From Intoshia linei (lineage: Eukaryota > Orthonectida > Rhopaluridae): a stretch of 64,000 bases of DNA. A model generated the notes under the pieces. The model was not told the origin of the DNA. It searched no databases and saw nothing but the letters and a program-made list of their open reading frames with translations. Every line of letters starts with the position of its first letter. Position 1 is the stretch's first letter. Where the stretch lies: positions 1 to 64,000 of the forward strand of contig LWCA01000010.1 in NCBI GenBank assembly GCA_001642005.1, written 5' to 3'. The position numbers and the translations under genes were made by a program. Positions 50,535 to 61,560 of the stretch are shown in pieces.

Positions 50535-51768
50535 TTAATTTAAAATATACTTTGAACGATTTAATCTAAACAAGTGTTCAACATTTTCTCTGAATGGCCG
50601 ACTAATGACCATATAAACAACAAAATTGAGAGTATAATTGATATTTTGCATAATATTGGTAATAATTTCGATTTTCTCGTATGCGTTGTCATTTGATTTA
50701 TAAAAGTAAATAATTTGTTTGATAAGTTCCGTAGGAGTAACAAATATGAAAAATACAAAGGTTGCTGTCACTAGCATTACAGTGGACGTTCTAAACACCT
50801 TTTTTATTTTCTGTGAGAACGAAGATTACATTTATATTTCACATTCCCATTTCTTTTTAATCTGTACTTTTGAGCGTCTAGATGCAAGGAAGGGTCTCTT
50901 CGTTTCAATGAAATTAATAAACCTACTGTCCCTACAACAAGATCTAAAAATGGCAACCAGGATCCAAATGTAATTTGTAAAATTCTATAAACATAATCAA
51001 AATGCGCATTGTATATATCTTGATAAATTAAAGTTTTTGATGTGCACAGTATGTCCAATTTGACAATTTTGGTTAAATTGTGACATGTTCACCTTGTAAT
51101 TGAAATGCAGTGTGTTTTTGTAGTAATCTTTTGAACATTTTATGGTTTTTGTAGAATACCTCCAAAGAAAAGGTAAATTGAAAAGTATGGAAATTATTAA
51201 TATCATTGAAAATAGAATGTGTGTTTTTTTACGTGAACATCGGCTTTTTAATGATAAAGGATATTTTATTATCGTGTATATTTCTATTGATATTGTCATC
51301 ATTACATATGCGCTAGAAAATATAAATGTACTAAGTATCGCTGAAGCGTACATTTCGTAGAAATACATAAATCTGGTAAAACCATTTTGGACTATTTTTG
51401 AAATTGATATTGGGCCAAATTGATTTAAAAATGCTGTGATTTTTGCATAAGAGGTATATTTACAATCTTGGAGGTTGATTTTTAGTTTCATGTGTTTTTT
51501 TCGTTGTAGATACTCCATTTATAATGATATGGGATCAATGTATGGAACAGTGCGCAAACACAGAATAAAAGATAATTTATTGCTAACCACATGAATCCTA
51601 TGGCTGACGCTGAATCCATTTTTCTTTGATCGTAAAAGTACGTTTTTTTCTTTTTCGCATATTGCCAATTATAATGATCAATATTAAAATGTTGCCGACT
51701 ATCCTAATGATACATCTAAATTTTTTTAATAAATATAAATGTAGAACCTTAGAAATACATATGGATCC
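50535..51768 (-). CDS. Divergent peptide-receptor-like GPCR
   Basis: Minus strand. Supported exons: 51514 upstream to about 51640 (TM2: SASAIGFMWLAINYLLF), 51466-51065 (TM3-TM4: SSAYVMMTISIEIYTIIKYP), 51018-50843 (TM5: ITFGSWLPFLDLVVGTVGLL) and 50810-50535 (TM6-TM7: MLVTATFVFFIFVTPTELI, NINYTLNFVVYMVISRPFRE). Introns between them are 47, 46 and 32 nt with GT/AG ends and matching phases. A TM1-like segment (IRIVGNILILIIIIGNMRK) lies upstream at about 51660-51720 but is one frame off, across a seven-T run at 51643-51649. The TM7 form NFxxY and 'SRPFRE' suggest the FMRFamide/neuropeptide-type rhodopsin group. DRY is replaced by EIY. The start was not found. It could be a fast-evolving gene, an assembly indel, or a recent pseudogene. 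Confidence 0.65.
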
Positions 51769-51837
51769 CTACGACGGTATTGAAATAATTATCCAAAAAA
51801 ATTATATACATTACATCCTTTACAATATATACTAACA

Positions 51838-51885
51838 CTAGCTTGACTTTTATGTACTACGTACAAACAGCACCTAGCTCTCTCT
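51838..51885. repeat. Family A terminus abutting retroelement
   Basis: CTAGCTTGACTTTTATGTAC, then TACGTACAAACAGCACCTAG and CTCT, directly followed by Gypsy-type coding sequence. The GCCGAGGG that ends other family members is replaced, so the join marks a truncation or insertion point. Confidence 0.7.
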
Positions 51886-52290
51886 CATTTGTGGAATTAG
51901 TAAAGAAATATGCTTCTATCTTTTCTAATATTCCCGGAAGAACCAAATTAATTAACCATAATATCAAAACTACAGCTGGTAAACCGCCATTAACATGTCG
52001 GTTCTATTCTACCCCAATTCACCTAACGGAAGAAAAAAAAAACTCATTGAAGAAATAATAAAATCAAATATCATTGAACCTTCAAATAGTAGTTTTCGAT
52101 CTGAACACTTTTTCAAAAAGAAAAAAAATGGAAAATACAGATTTATACTTGACTACAGGCCGCTCAATTGCATAACTGAAAAAGATAGATACCCAACACC
52201 TAATCAAAAACAACTTATAGACGAAATGCAGGAGAAAAAAGGTATTCACTTCTATTTAGAAAGGTTTAAAGGTTTTTGTTAAAAAATGGA
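51866..52290 (+). pseudogene. Gypsy-type pol (reverse transcriptase) fragment
   Basis: Encodes the segment just before and into the reverse transcriptase: FSNIPGRTK, a His-containing linker, IIKSNIIEPSNSSFRSEHFF, KKKNGKYRFILDYRPLN and DRYPTPN, the typical Ty3/Gypsy spacing. A frame change falls at the A-run near 52035. The frame closes by 52282 well before the catalytic YxDD box, and no LTRs are visible. Dead, truncated LTR-retrotransposon piece. The open frames that follow (52276-52582) are not recognised. Confidence 0.8.
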
Positions 52291-52599
52291 TATGAACGTG
52301 GTCACCGAAAAGGAAAACAATCGTACATTCACGTCAATTATGCTCAACATGACGATTCTATATATAATCCGAAAGATGATTCGTATTCCGAACCAATTCA
52401 AAGAATTAAAGGACAGAAATACTGTGTTATTGTTGCAATTATTAACGAAGGAAATGAAATTTGAGAAGTGTGCGAATTACTCAAACCAACAATGGGCATA
52501 TTTGAGGGTGGTAAAAAAAAAAAGACTATCACGGAATGTTCAATCACAAATATTTTATTGGTTGAATGGAAAAATTGTTTAAATATTTCAACGAAAAAA

Positions 52600-53860
52600 A
52601 TATTTAGAATTGTCTCATCGTAATGGACAATGCTTAATATCACAAGAATCTACCATGATAAGATTTATAGTATAAGTCAAATTTAACGGAATTTTTGGAA
52701 CATCTAAATCAAAATCATCTACAGATCACGACTAATTACACTTGTATATTTTCATATATAGATGTTTATTTTAGAACAAAAAATGTATATTATTATTTCA
52801 ATATTAATGATATATTACCATAAAAATAATATTTCCCGGGTGGCCAACTAAATGTATTGTGGTCATATTTCGATAATTATTATTTTATGTTAAAAGACGA
52901 GTAACAAATGTTTATTATTCTTAAAAACAATCAAATTTACATGCAAAAATAAACGAAGGCGTGTTAATCTCGTGTCATAATTTTATAACTTTTAATAGCA
53001 AGCAATCTCGAACCGAGTTATATTTTGCTTTGATTTAATTGGTTTTAGTTATTTTTTTGTAATTTTAATAATTAGTATTTGTTGTTATGCGTTAATTATT
53101 TTGAATTTAAAATATTTGCGCTGGGATGAATGAAATGTTTTCTACATTATCTATTTTTTAAATTTTGATTTAACTCCATTTTGAAGCTTTTATTTACATA
53201 GGCCATGTAGGTGACATCCACTGTTAATAAAATATTTCTGAAAAAAAATATATGAATACTAAAATGCTTTTTTGACCGTGAAGTCACTTATTCGAATTGA
53301 TATTTTTTATGTGTGTTAAATAGATACAACTGTACCACCTGTAAATGTTTTGAAATTCAAGGGCTGTTTTCATTAAAAAAAGAATGGTAATTTTTGGTTT
53401 TGGCCCTGAAGATATAATTTTTTTAAATTTAAATTTATAATAATGTTTATGATTTTAAAACCCGCATCAGCGTATATATTTTTTTAAATTCTACAACTCG
53501 TTTGATTTTCAAAAATAGGGACAACAGGGGTTTTTGACCCGTAAGATGTGAAATTGGGAGGTTGAAATTTATTTATTATATGCCCCGAAAAAAACTGTAA
53601 TTGAAACGTGGTCTTTAAAAAATTCTAAGAGTGGTAGTTATTTCAATAAAGTTTTTGACCCGTAAGATGTGAAATTGGGAGGTTGAAATTTATCTTATTA
53701 TACGGTTTTTGACCCTTAAGATGTGAAATTGGGAGGTTGAAATTTATCTTATTATACGCGAAAAAAACTGTAATTGAAATGTGGTCTTTAAAAAATTCTA
53801 AGAGTAGTAGTTATTTCAATAAAGTCACACACACAAACAAAAATCGCGTAGCCTTTTATA
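52600..53860. repeat. Spacer with family A copy bearing internal triplication
   Basis: 52600-53200 shows nothing recognisable. From about 53220 a family A copy follows; within it the phrase TTTTTGACCCGTAAGATGTG with AAATTGGGAGGTTGAAATTT occurs three times (about 53538, 53654 and 53706), and 'actgtaattgaaa' with the following 50 bases occurs twice. This is local tandem amplification. Confidence 0.65.
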
Positions 53861-53876
53861 TAAGTTAGGATATATA

Positions 53877-54104
53877 TTAGGGTGTGAATTTTTTTACTTT
53901 TTTGCGAAAATACATAAGTGTCCCCATACCTGTGCTTTGGACCATGTTCCAGAACTCTAATATATACGTTTGAAAAATAAAAATACACCTTATAAATTGT
54001 TTGTCTTTCTCAGGAGTGTCAATTATACAACCCGCATATCCAACAGATCCATTTGCGATCCCAATTGTGGAATGTTCGTCCTTATATAAATTTTTATCCA
54101 TCAT
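53877..54104 (-). CDS. Unrecognised small minus-strand ORF, possibly truncated
   Basis: ATG at 54104 opens MMDKNLYKDEHSTIGIANGS, followed by VGYAGCIIDTPEKDKQ. A possible intron of about 34 nt (GTGTATTT...TATTAG) would join it to RVLEHGPKHRYGDTYVF in the overlapping frame. The reading then runs into the TACATTAGGGTGTG-type repeat end near 53880, which may have disrupted the gene. The N-terminal composition looks more protein-like than neighbouring frames. I do not recognise the family. Confidence 0.3.
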   Translation of the reverse strand: MMDKNLYKDEHSTIGIANGSVGYAGCIIDTPEKDKQFIRCIFIFQTYILEFWNMVQSTGMGTLMYFRKKVKKFTP

Positions 54105-54865
54105 TACAATTTTAACATTATTGGTACACTGATTCCATTATTATTGTTTTATGTTTTATATTTTATTTTTTTAATAAAAACTGTTAGTTTTAATATAATG
54201 TTTTGAATAAAGATTTTTTTGTGCGGCCCGCGTAATAATTTTTTTCACATTTGACCGGGCAAGCAAATTGAGTTTGACACCCTAGTCTATATCACAAAAT
54301 AAGTTTTTAAAGAAACTTACACTATTATTACGAAATATTAATTAATAATTTCAAATACTTCTCTCATTTCTATAAAGACATGTATCTTGAATTTAAAATA
54401 AAACAATAAAAAATTACAAAATTAACAATAAAATTCGATAGCATGCCCGATATAATTGTGTATTTTGAAACAAAGTCCAAGTTAAATAATTGAAAATTTT
54501 TTAAATGCTCATAAAATTAAACAGTATGTATTTAAAAATGGAAACAAACAATTTCACTCGTAATCAATATGTGAATAATCTTACCATCTAACTAGATTTA
54601 CAATAATTCAATTAGTTTTATTTATATTAATAATATATTCTTTATTTAATATAACGCAATTAAGGTAATAACATCTGCAAATTAACGAATGAATTTAATT
54701 TTAAACAATTTCTAAAATTTCAATTTTATTCGTAAACCACTAATTTCATTTCAAATTTAGATTTCATTGATTACGTGTTATCTAATCTCAAACACATATT
54801 GTTAAAAATAAAGTATGTCTTCATAATGTTAGATTAATTCATTGTATCTAAACTCTTTAGACTAA

Positions 54866-55762
54866 AGAGCAAATCCGTTTTAAGGCATAGGCAATATGGG
54901 CTGTAGCCAGGGCCACTCATTAAAAAGGCCCCAAATTAATAAAAATACTTTACATTTATATCTTAAGTAACAGTTTTGAAGTGTGGGAATACAAATATCT
55001 AGTTTATAGTTTAAAGAATCAAAGTTCTGTGAAATGTTAAATGTGATGTCGAATGATGAGTTGAATAATATTAATCTTACAGCAGCTTATAGCAAAGATT
55101 TAGAAAAAAATGATTTAGTAATAGAATGTCAACAATTTAAACATTATTTTGATTGGGAAAAAACAAGCAATAAAATTTTTGATATGTATAAAGTTATAAA
55201 AGGTGATAAATTGGAATAACTATTTCCTAATATTGAAATGTGCATGGGAATGTTTCTTTCAATGATGATTGTAAATTGCAAAGGTGAAAGAACTTTTTCT
55301 AAACTAAAAATAATTAAGAATGAACTTCGAAATTGCTTAGCTCAACCTCGTTTGAATGCGCTTCTCTTTAATATCAATTGAGAATGATATTTTGAATGAT
55401 ATCAGTTTTGATAGTATCATATCTGATTTCTCTCAGAAAAAAGTGAGAAAACAACATTTGTCAAAAATTAACAAGAATTTTTTGTGACTGCATGGTGCAT
55501 ATTTTCAAGTGAAAAAGTAAACTTTGTTCATTTAATTAATGTAAGTAGGTTTTTGTAAAAGAAATAAAAGTTACTAGAAACCTACATAATCTTTTAATGC
55601 TTTTATTAATACTCAATGAAATAAGACTCTAAGTCTCCACCCAACAGTATGCCCTGTCTTCTAAACAGGGGAATTAATTTTTTTATTACACCGCTAGAAA
55701 TTTTAAAGAGCATCCGGCCCTTTTCTTAGCCCATGGCCACGAAGTGGCTTAAGACGGCTCTG
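54866..55762 (+). mobile_element. hAT-family transposon with broken transposase
   Basis: Open frames at 55034-55219 and, after a stop, to 55381 give the C-terminal part of a ZMYM1-like hAT transposase: YFDWEKTSNKIFDMYKVI, then LFPNIEMCMGMFLSMMIVNC, GERTFSKLKIIKNELR and LAQPRLNALLFNI. The stop TAA at 55217-55219 interrupts the domain. The putative ends, AGAGCAAATCCGTTTTAAGG and (minus strand) CAGAGCCGTCTTAAGCC, are imperfect inverted repeats. 5' transposase sequence is missing. Confidence 0.65.
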
Positions 55763-55865
55763 CTAAAAAGATGTTTATGATATAACATGCTTATATATAC
55801 ATGTATATTCTACAATGTAGAATCTACATAATTATAGTTAATTAATAACAAATATTAATTACATA

Positions 55866-56500
55866 AATTTGATGAAATGTTACCTGTTTAAAAATTATTA
55901 AAAATTGGCGCCATTTTAAAACTCGCTTAAGTGAAAATGCTCATTAAAGCGTAATTTCATAGACATAAGAAAGATCTCTTTAAAAATTAATAAATACTAA
56001 AAATAAATATAGAATGCAATCAAAATATTTTAATTAACCTTGATCTTTAATTAGATTTTTAGTGTTAAAATGTGGAACTTTTTGTGATTAACATGTTTCC
56101 CTACTAACAATTTTAGTAATTTAGTTACCGCGATTTTTTAAAAATTCAACAACTGGTAATATTTTTTGTTATTGTCATAAATACATATTTATTTATTTTT
56201 TCATATTTTTTTTGTGTTTCATGTTATTACTAGAGGTGGAAATTATGGCCACAACACAATACTCAAGCTCAAAAAAATTTACTCAATACTCAACACAATA
56301 CTTAAACTTAAAAAAATTTTTCTACAATAATCAAGCCCAATTTTTTTTTACACAATACTCAAGCTCAAAAATTTTTTGCACAATGAGCATGCTCAACACA
56401 AAACTCATTGAGTTTTGTGTCACTTCTAGTTATTACTCAAATTATTACATGTAACACATTTGTTCAGACTGTTCCTGTACGTGATTTTACAATTAACCCT
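55866..56500. repeat. Dispersed repeat family B, copy split by MITE
   Basis: Second copy of the DPH1-intron repeat (43857-44262), collinear throughout, interrupted at 56231-56428 by a short hAT-type element. The shared part resumes with 'actcaaattattacatgta' and 'tacgtgatttt'. Confidence 0.8.
56231..56428. mobile_element. 198-bp hAT MITE with perfect 8-bp TSD
   Basis: Termini TAGAGGTG...CACTTCTA (inverted, one mismatch), flanked on both sides by GTTATTAC (56223-56230 and 56429-56436). The homologous repeat at 44187-44196 has a single GTTAATAC, i.e. the empty site. The interior is built of reiterated 'caatactcaagctcaaaaa' words and has no coding role. Confidence 0.9.
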
Positions 56501-56714
56501 TCAGTTAAAATAAATGTTAATTTATTTTAATATGTGTAAAATTCACCCAAAATATGCTTTTATAATAACAAATTAATATTAATTTAAATTAAATTAAAAA
56601 TTAACAATAATAAGAATAATTCATTTTAAATTAAATGGTAGTGTGAAATGAAGAGTCCATGGTAAAACAAATTTGGGATCCACGCCTTTAAAGTATTGGT
56701 GCATACTATAACAT

Positions 56715-56903
56715 ATGTACATTAGGGTGTAACATTTTTTTTAAATTTTTAGAATTTAATGGGAGATTAGCTATCAGTGTGTGTATTTTTATCGGCATCT
56801 TTGCAACACCCCATTCTAGATTATTTGATATATCATGATAATACACAATTTCCGCACTAATCGCCCTTAATTCTTTGATGGGTGTGACACCTTAATGTAC
56901 ATA
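56715..56903. mobile_element. Short element with TACATTAGGGTG ends
   Basis: Left end GTACATTAGGGTGTAACATT; right end on the minus strand GTACATTAAGGTGTCACACC. About 190 bp. The termini match those of the 770-bp element at 37813-38582, so this is a probable internally deleted relative. Confidence 0.65.
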
Positions 56904-57168
56904 ATAATTGTAGTGAATAGTAGCATTTTTAAGTAAAATCATATTGAATTTACTTTTTGGGTAGAATTAAAAAAGTAATAAAAAGCTAGCACATAACAGT
57001 CAAGTTAGTAACTTATAAGCAAGTATACAAATTTGCCAATTTATTGGTCCAAAATAAGCCAAATATGACTTTTTATATACTGGAATTAAATAAAATGAAT
57101 ACTTGAATATAAATTTGAATATGTTTGTTTAGTATTTATTTCTTATTTACACCTTGATATTAATCTTA

Positions 57169-57740
57169 ATGAGTCAAAAAAAGGGTTCATATTATGATGA
57201 CGAAATGTCTAGTAATGATTTTTACCATAGTAGCGATAAAGATGAAGTGGATAGCATCGAAAACAAAAAACTGATTGTCACGGAATATGAAAAACAACCA
57301 ATTTCAAAACCTTCAATTATACGCAAAGATAATAATATCAGTCAGATTGACGATTATACTGTTAAAATTAACAAAAAGGTACGATTTGAAAATTTGAGTG
57401 AGCATTCTTGTGATTCTGATATTAAAGATCGAATAATTAATGATCATCTCGTTTTTTCAATCGTTTCTCTAGTTTTCTTTTGGCCAATAGGTAACGTGAT
57501 CTTTTCATTATATGAAAATTAATAATTTAGAAATGTATGTTTTGTTTAGGTATTTTTGCCATATTTGCATCGTTAAAGTGTAAGCAATATATTGAAACTG
57601 GAGTTAATTCTTTGGCTAGTGAATATTCATGCAAGGCATATCATTTGGCTACTAAAGCAATGATTATTGGATCCATAATATTTTTAACAATTTTATCCAT
57701 TATTTCGATAATTATATTGTCGCTGCGGGTTGATTATTAA
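57169..57740 (+). CDS. CD225/dispanin family membrane protein
   Basis: Two exons, 57169-57490 and 57550-57740, 170 aa, joined in phase 1 over a 59-nt intron. Start chosen at the ATG giving MSQKKGSYYDDEM, the first ATG in frame. Residues 1-90 are acidic and polar, predicted cytosolic. Residues 92-116 (DHLVFSIVSLVFFWPIGIFA) are the re-entrant or first membrane helix of CD225 proteins. The short conserved loop follows (SLKCKQYIETGVNSLASEYS, A...AKAM), then a hydrophobic helix (MIIGSIIFLTILSIISIIIL) ending 4 residues before the stop. Family members include IFITM, SynDIG and PRRT2-type proteins that alter membrane curvature and vesicle fusion. The specific role here is unknown. Confidence 0.88.
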
Positions 57741-58379
57741 AATTTATACATATTTCATTCTTTTGAATACTTGCAACTTTTTGTAACATTTAACTTCTGT
57801 TCACTGAATAGTTTTTTCAATGGCCACTTTTCAGTGCATTTTGTTCAAATAAACAAAACTACATGTATATAAAAGTAGCCTGATTGTTATGTACTTGGTA
57901 CAAACAGCGACTAGCTCTGCAGAGTGGCCACTTTTTAATTTTAAGACCGATTTTTTAATTTATTGAACCATGAGTGTATGATCTGTGATCTCTGATAATA
58001 AAAAGGGACTATTTGTAAGATCGAAATCATATTTTTGAATATCAAATGTGTGGACCAGTGTTTCTTAATTTTTTTACTTTAGGGCGCACTTGTTAAATAC
58101 ATAAAAATTTGGGCGCACCTTAAATTTTGATAGAAAAATCACATCGATATTCGAAAATGCGCAAAAATTAAAGAAACAATGGAAATATAAAATTGTAATA
58201 ATAATAAAAAAATGTTCATCAGACAATTATCAATGTAAAAGTTTGAAACTAATTTATAAAATTTTAAAAAAAAAAACACATTTTGATAAAATAAACTCAA
58301 ATATCTATGTGGGTTAGGAATCACTGGTGTAGACAGTCAATTGTCATTTTTATTGAAATTATAAGATGAATATTTACAC

Positions 58380-59138
58380 TTTTAATTTTAATTCAAAATT
58401 TGAAAAATGTTAGTTGATAATATATTAAAAGCCATTTTTCACCGAAATGCGTAGATTTCTGAGGTTGAAATTTTTTGAGTCTATCAACTGGATTAAGCTT
58501 TATCAGAATTTTTTTTTTGATAATTCTAGCGTCGTTAATAAAATGTTATATCAAATGTTTGGTTTTACAATTATAATCCTTACTTACATATAACATTATA
58601 TTACATTGTATATAACATGCTACGCAATTTTTGATTGTGTGTTTATCTGTCTGTCTGTGTGTTCCACTTTATTGAAATAACTATCACTCTTAGAATTTTT
58701 TAAACACCACATTTCAATTACAGTATTTTTCGGGGCAAATTAATAAATATCGTATAATAAGATAAATTTCAACCTCTCAATTTCATATCTTACAGGTTAA
58801 AAACCCCTGTGGTCCCTCTTTTTGAAAATCAAACGTATTCAAAAATTTAAAAAAATATATACTCTGATACGGATTTTAAAATCATTAAAATTTAAATTTA
58901 AAATTAAAAAAATTTACAGGTGGTACAGTTGTATCCTGTTAACACACACAAAAAATTAACGACTTTACGGTCAAAAAAGCATTTTAGTATTCATATATTT
59001 TTTTCCGAAATATTTTATTAAAAACAAAATTATGAAATAATTAACAGTCCGAAAATTAAAAAAAAAAATTTCTGATAGAGCTTATTCCAGTTAATATAAA
59101 TACAAAATTTTAACCCCAGAAATCTACGCATTCCCGAT
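58380..59138. repeat. Two family A pieces head to head, cut by gap
   Basis: 58380-58520 runs in one orientation ('gttgataatatattaaaagc', 'gattaagctttatcagaatt'). From 58575 a second copy runs in the opposite orientation, beginning ATAATCCTTACTTACATATA. It stops at the N gap inside 'cgcattcccg', the point where the copy at 61100 continues. The assembly probably broke on this repeat. Confidence 0.65.
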
Positions 59139-60469
59139 NNNNNNTAAAATAAATGTAAAATTTACAAGTCATATTTTATATTTTGATTCAATTTAACTTT
59201 TTTAAAGGACAATAAAGGTAAGACACACAAAAATGATCTAAAATAGTATAACTTAGAGGTTTTAATAATTATAACAAATTGATTGAGATCAATCATCGTT
59301 ACATTGCTTTATAAGCCACCAAAATAGGTTTTAATAAAGTATTATAGGATTAATAAAGCGGTGGGATTTCTGCTGTATATATGAAATTTTAATTTACTAA
59401 CTAAATTTTTGATTTAAATTTGATACATTGATTTGTAATTTGAGTAACATTAATAATCAAAATTTAAAAAATATAATTTACATCCTTTGAATATACATGT
59501 AATGTAATGTATTCATTATTTTATAAAAAAAAAACTTGATCAATAATAACACTACACTGATGATCTATTATGTATATCATGATGAGACTTTCATGCAATA
59601 TTATAGCAAAAATAAGGATATTTTTAGACAGGTTTAGGGCTCATTATTAATGTATTACACGATATTTTTACACCAAATTTTCCTGCAATTCTCCCCTGCC
59701 AACCAAGTTAAATTGTTAACACAGGAAAACTTTTCTACGTACAAAATTGTTCATTCGGACTTACTGAAATAATAAAATTTGTTAAATTTTATTTATAAAA
59801 CATGTGTTCATTTATGTAAAATTTACATTGAAAACAGTAATTTTATTTTAAATCCACATAAAACCAGGAATGCTGGTTAGGCCTTGGATCATATTTGATT
59901 TAAATTAAATTAATATCTTTTTACATATTACACATTAGATATTACATGTCAGTAATAATTTACCATCTAAATTTAAAAAAAGGTAACACGTTATTTTATC
60001 ATTTTATGTTTGTAAAAAATTGTATATATAGATTCAATGGAGCTTGAAACCAACATTATGAAAAAATTGGTTCATATTGATTATGAAATATCATCTTTTT
60101 TAAGTATGTAAAACTGAACAGATTCGACGATGGAATCTATTGTAATGTATTTTCATTGTAATGAGTTATTAAATTTTATTTTTTAAATATTCATTAGTTG
60201 TCAACCGCTTACTCAGACCCTCCCAATTAACAGGACAATGAAAGAAATTATATGTGTATTTATATATTTTCTTATTTCAGATTTTTTAAAGCACCTGGTC
60301 TGCCTTTTCTATCAATGCATATGTAAAAAGTGGTTCTCACAAAAAAAGTTAATCAGTCGTCTGTAATGCTTTTCAACTTTTTTTGTTTCAAGTAAATATT
60401 CAATAATCAAAATTTTCTAGATTCCCAGATAATTTTTAAGATGACAGCCACTTTCGAAATATACTTTTT

Positions 60470-61560
60470 TTGTGTATAATCCTTACTTGTATAATATGCT
60501 ATGCAATGTTTGTTTGTGTGTGTGTTACCGTTTATTTTGAATAACTTATAGTCTTAGAATTTTATAAAGTCCACATTTCAATTACAGTTTACTCCGGGAC
60601 GTATAATAAGATAAATTTCAACATCCCAAACTCACATCTTACGGGTCAACAACCCCAATTGTCTTTTTTTTTGTAAATCAAACGGGTTGGAGAATTTAAA
60701 AAAATATATAAGATGATACGGATTTTAAAATCATAAACATTATCATAAATTTAAATTTAAAAAAATTATATGTTCATGGCCAAAACAACAAATTACCTTT
60801 TTTGTTTTATGAAAACAGCCCTATAACTTAAAAAAAATAAAGAAAACTTAAAAAAATTACAAGTGGTACAGTTGTATCCTATCAACACACACAAAAAATT
60901 TCAATCTGAATAAGTGACAACTACATGGTCAAAAAAGCATTTTAGTATTCGTATATTTTTTTTCCTAAATATTTTATTAACAAAACATGTAACAAAAAAT
61001 GTGAAATAATTAACTGTCCGAAAATTAAAAAAAAAGATTATTCTGATAGAGCTTAATCCAGTTGATATAAATACAAAATTTCAACCCCAGAAATCTACGC
61101 ATTCCCGGTGAAAAATAATTTTTAATATATTATCAACCAATATTTTTGAAATATTTCGATTAAAATAAAAATTGAAAATATAAATATTGATCCTACAATT
61201 TCAAAAAAAATATGCATTGAACGTCTACACATTTCCAATAAAGAAACATGGGTGAAAATCTATATAATTCATTCCTTCGCAATNTATTTTATTATTATTT
61301 TATTAAATATGAAATAATTATCTGTCCGAAAATTAAAAAAAAAATTATTCTGATAAAGATTATTCCAGTTAATATAAATACAAAATTTCAACTCCATAAA
61401 TCTACGCATTCCCGGTGAAAAATAATTAATAATTTTTAATATATTATCAACCAATATTTTTCAAATATTTCGATTAAAATCAAAAGTTGAAAATATAAAT
61501 ATTGATCCTACGATTTCAAAAAAAAATGTAAATTGTACGTCTTCACATTTCCAATTAATA
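60470..61560. repeat. Family A repeat with duplicated 3' part
   Basis: 60478-61230 is a near-complete copy. 61290-61560 repeats its last section ('ttattctgataaagattatt', 'ctacgcattcccggtgaaaa', 'atattgatcctacgattt') as a direct duplication of about 270 bp, with the single ambiguous base at 61284 near the junction. Confidence 0.7.

Noticed and set aside
52276-52582. Overlapping ORFs after the Gypsy fragment as continuation of pol
   Set aside because: They lack reverse transcriptase, RNase H or integrase motifs, and the frames break repeatedly, so no assignment was made.
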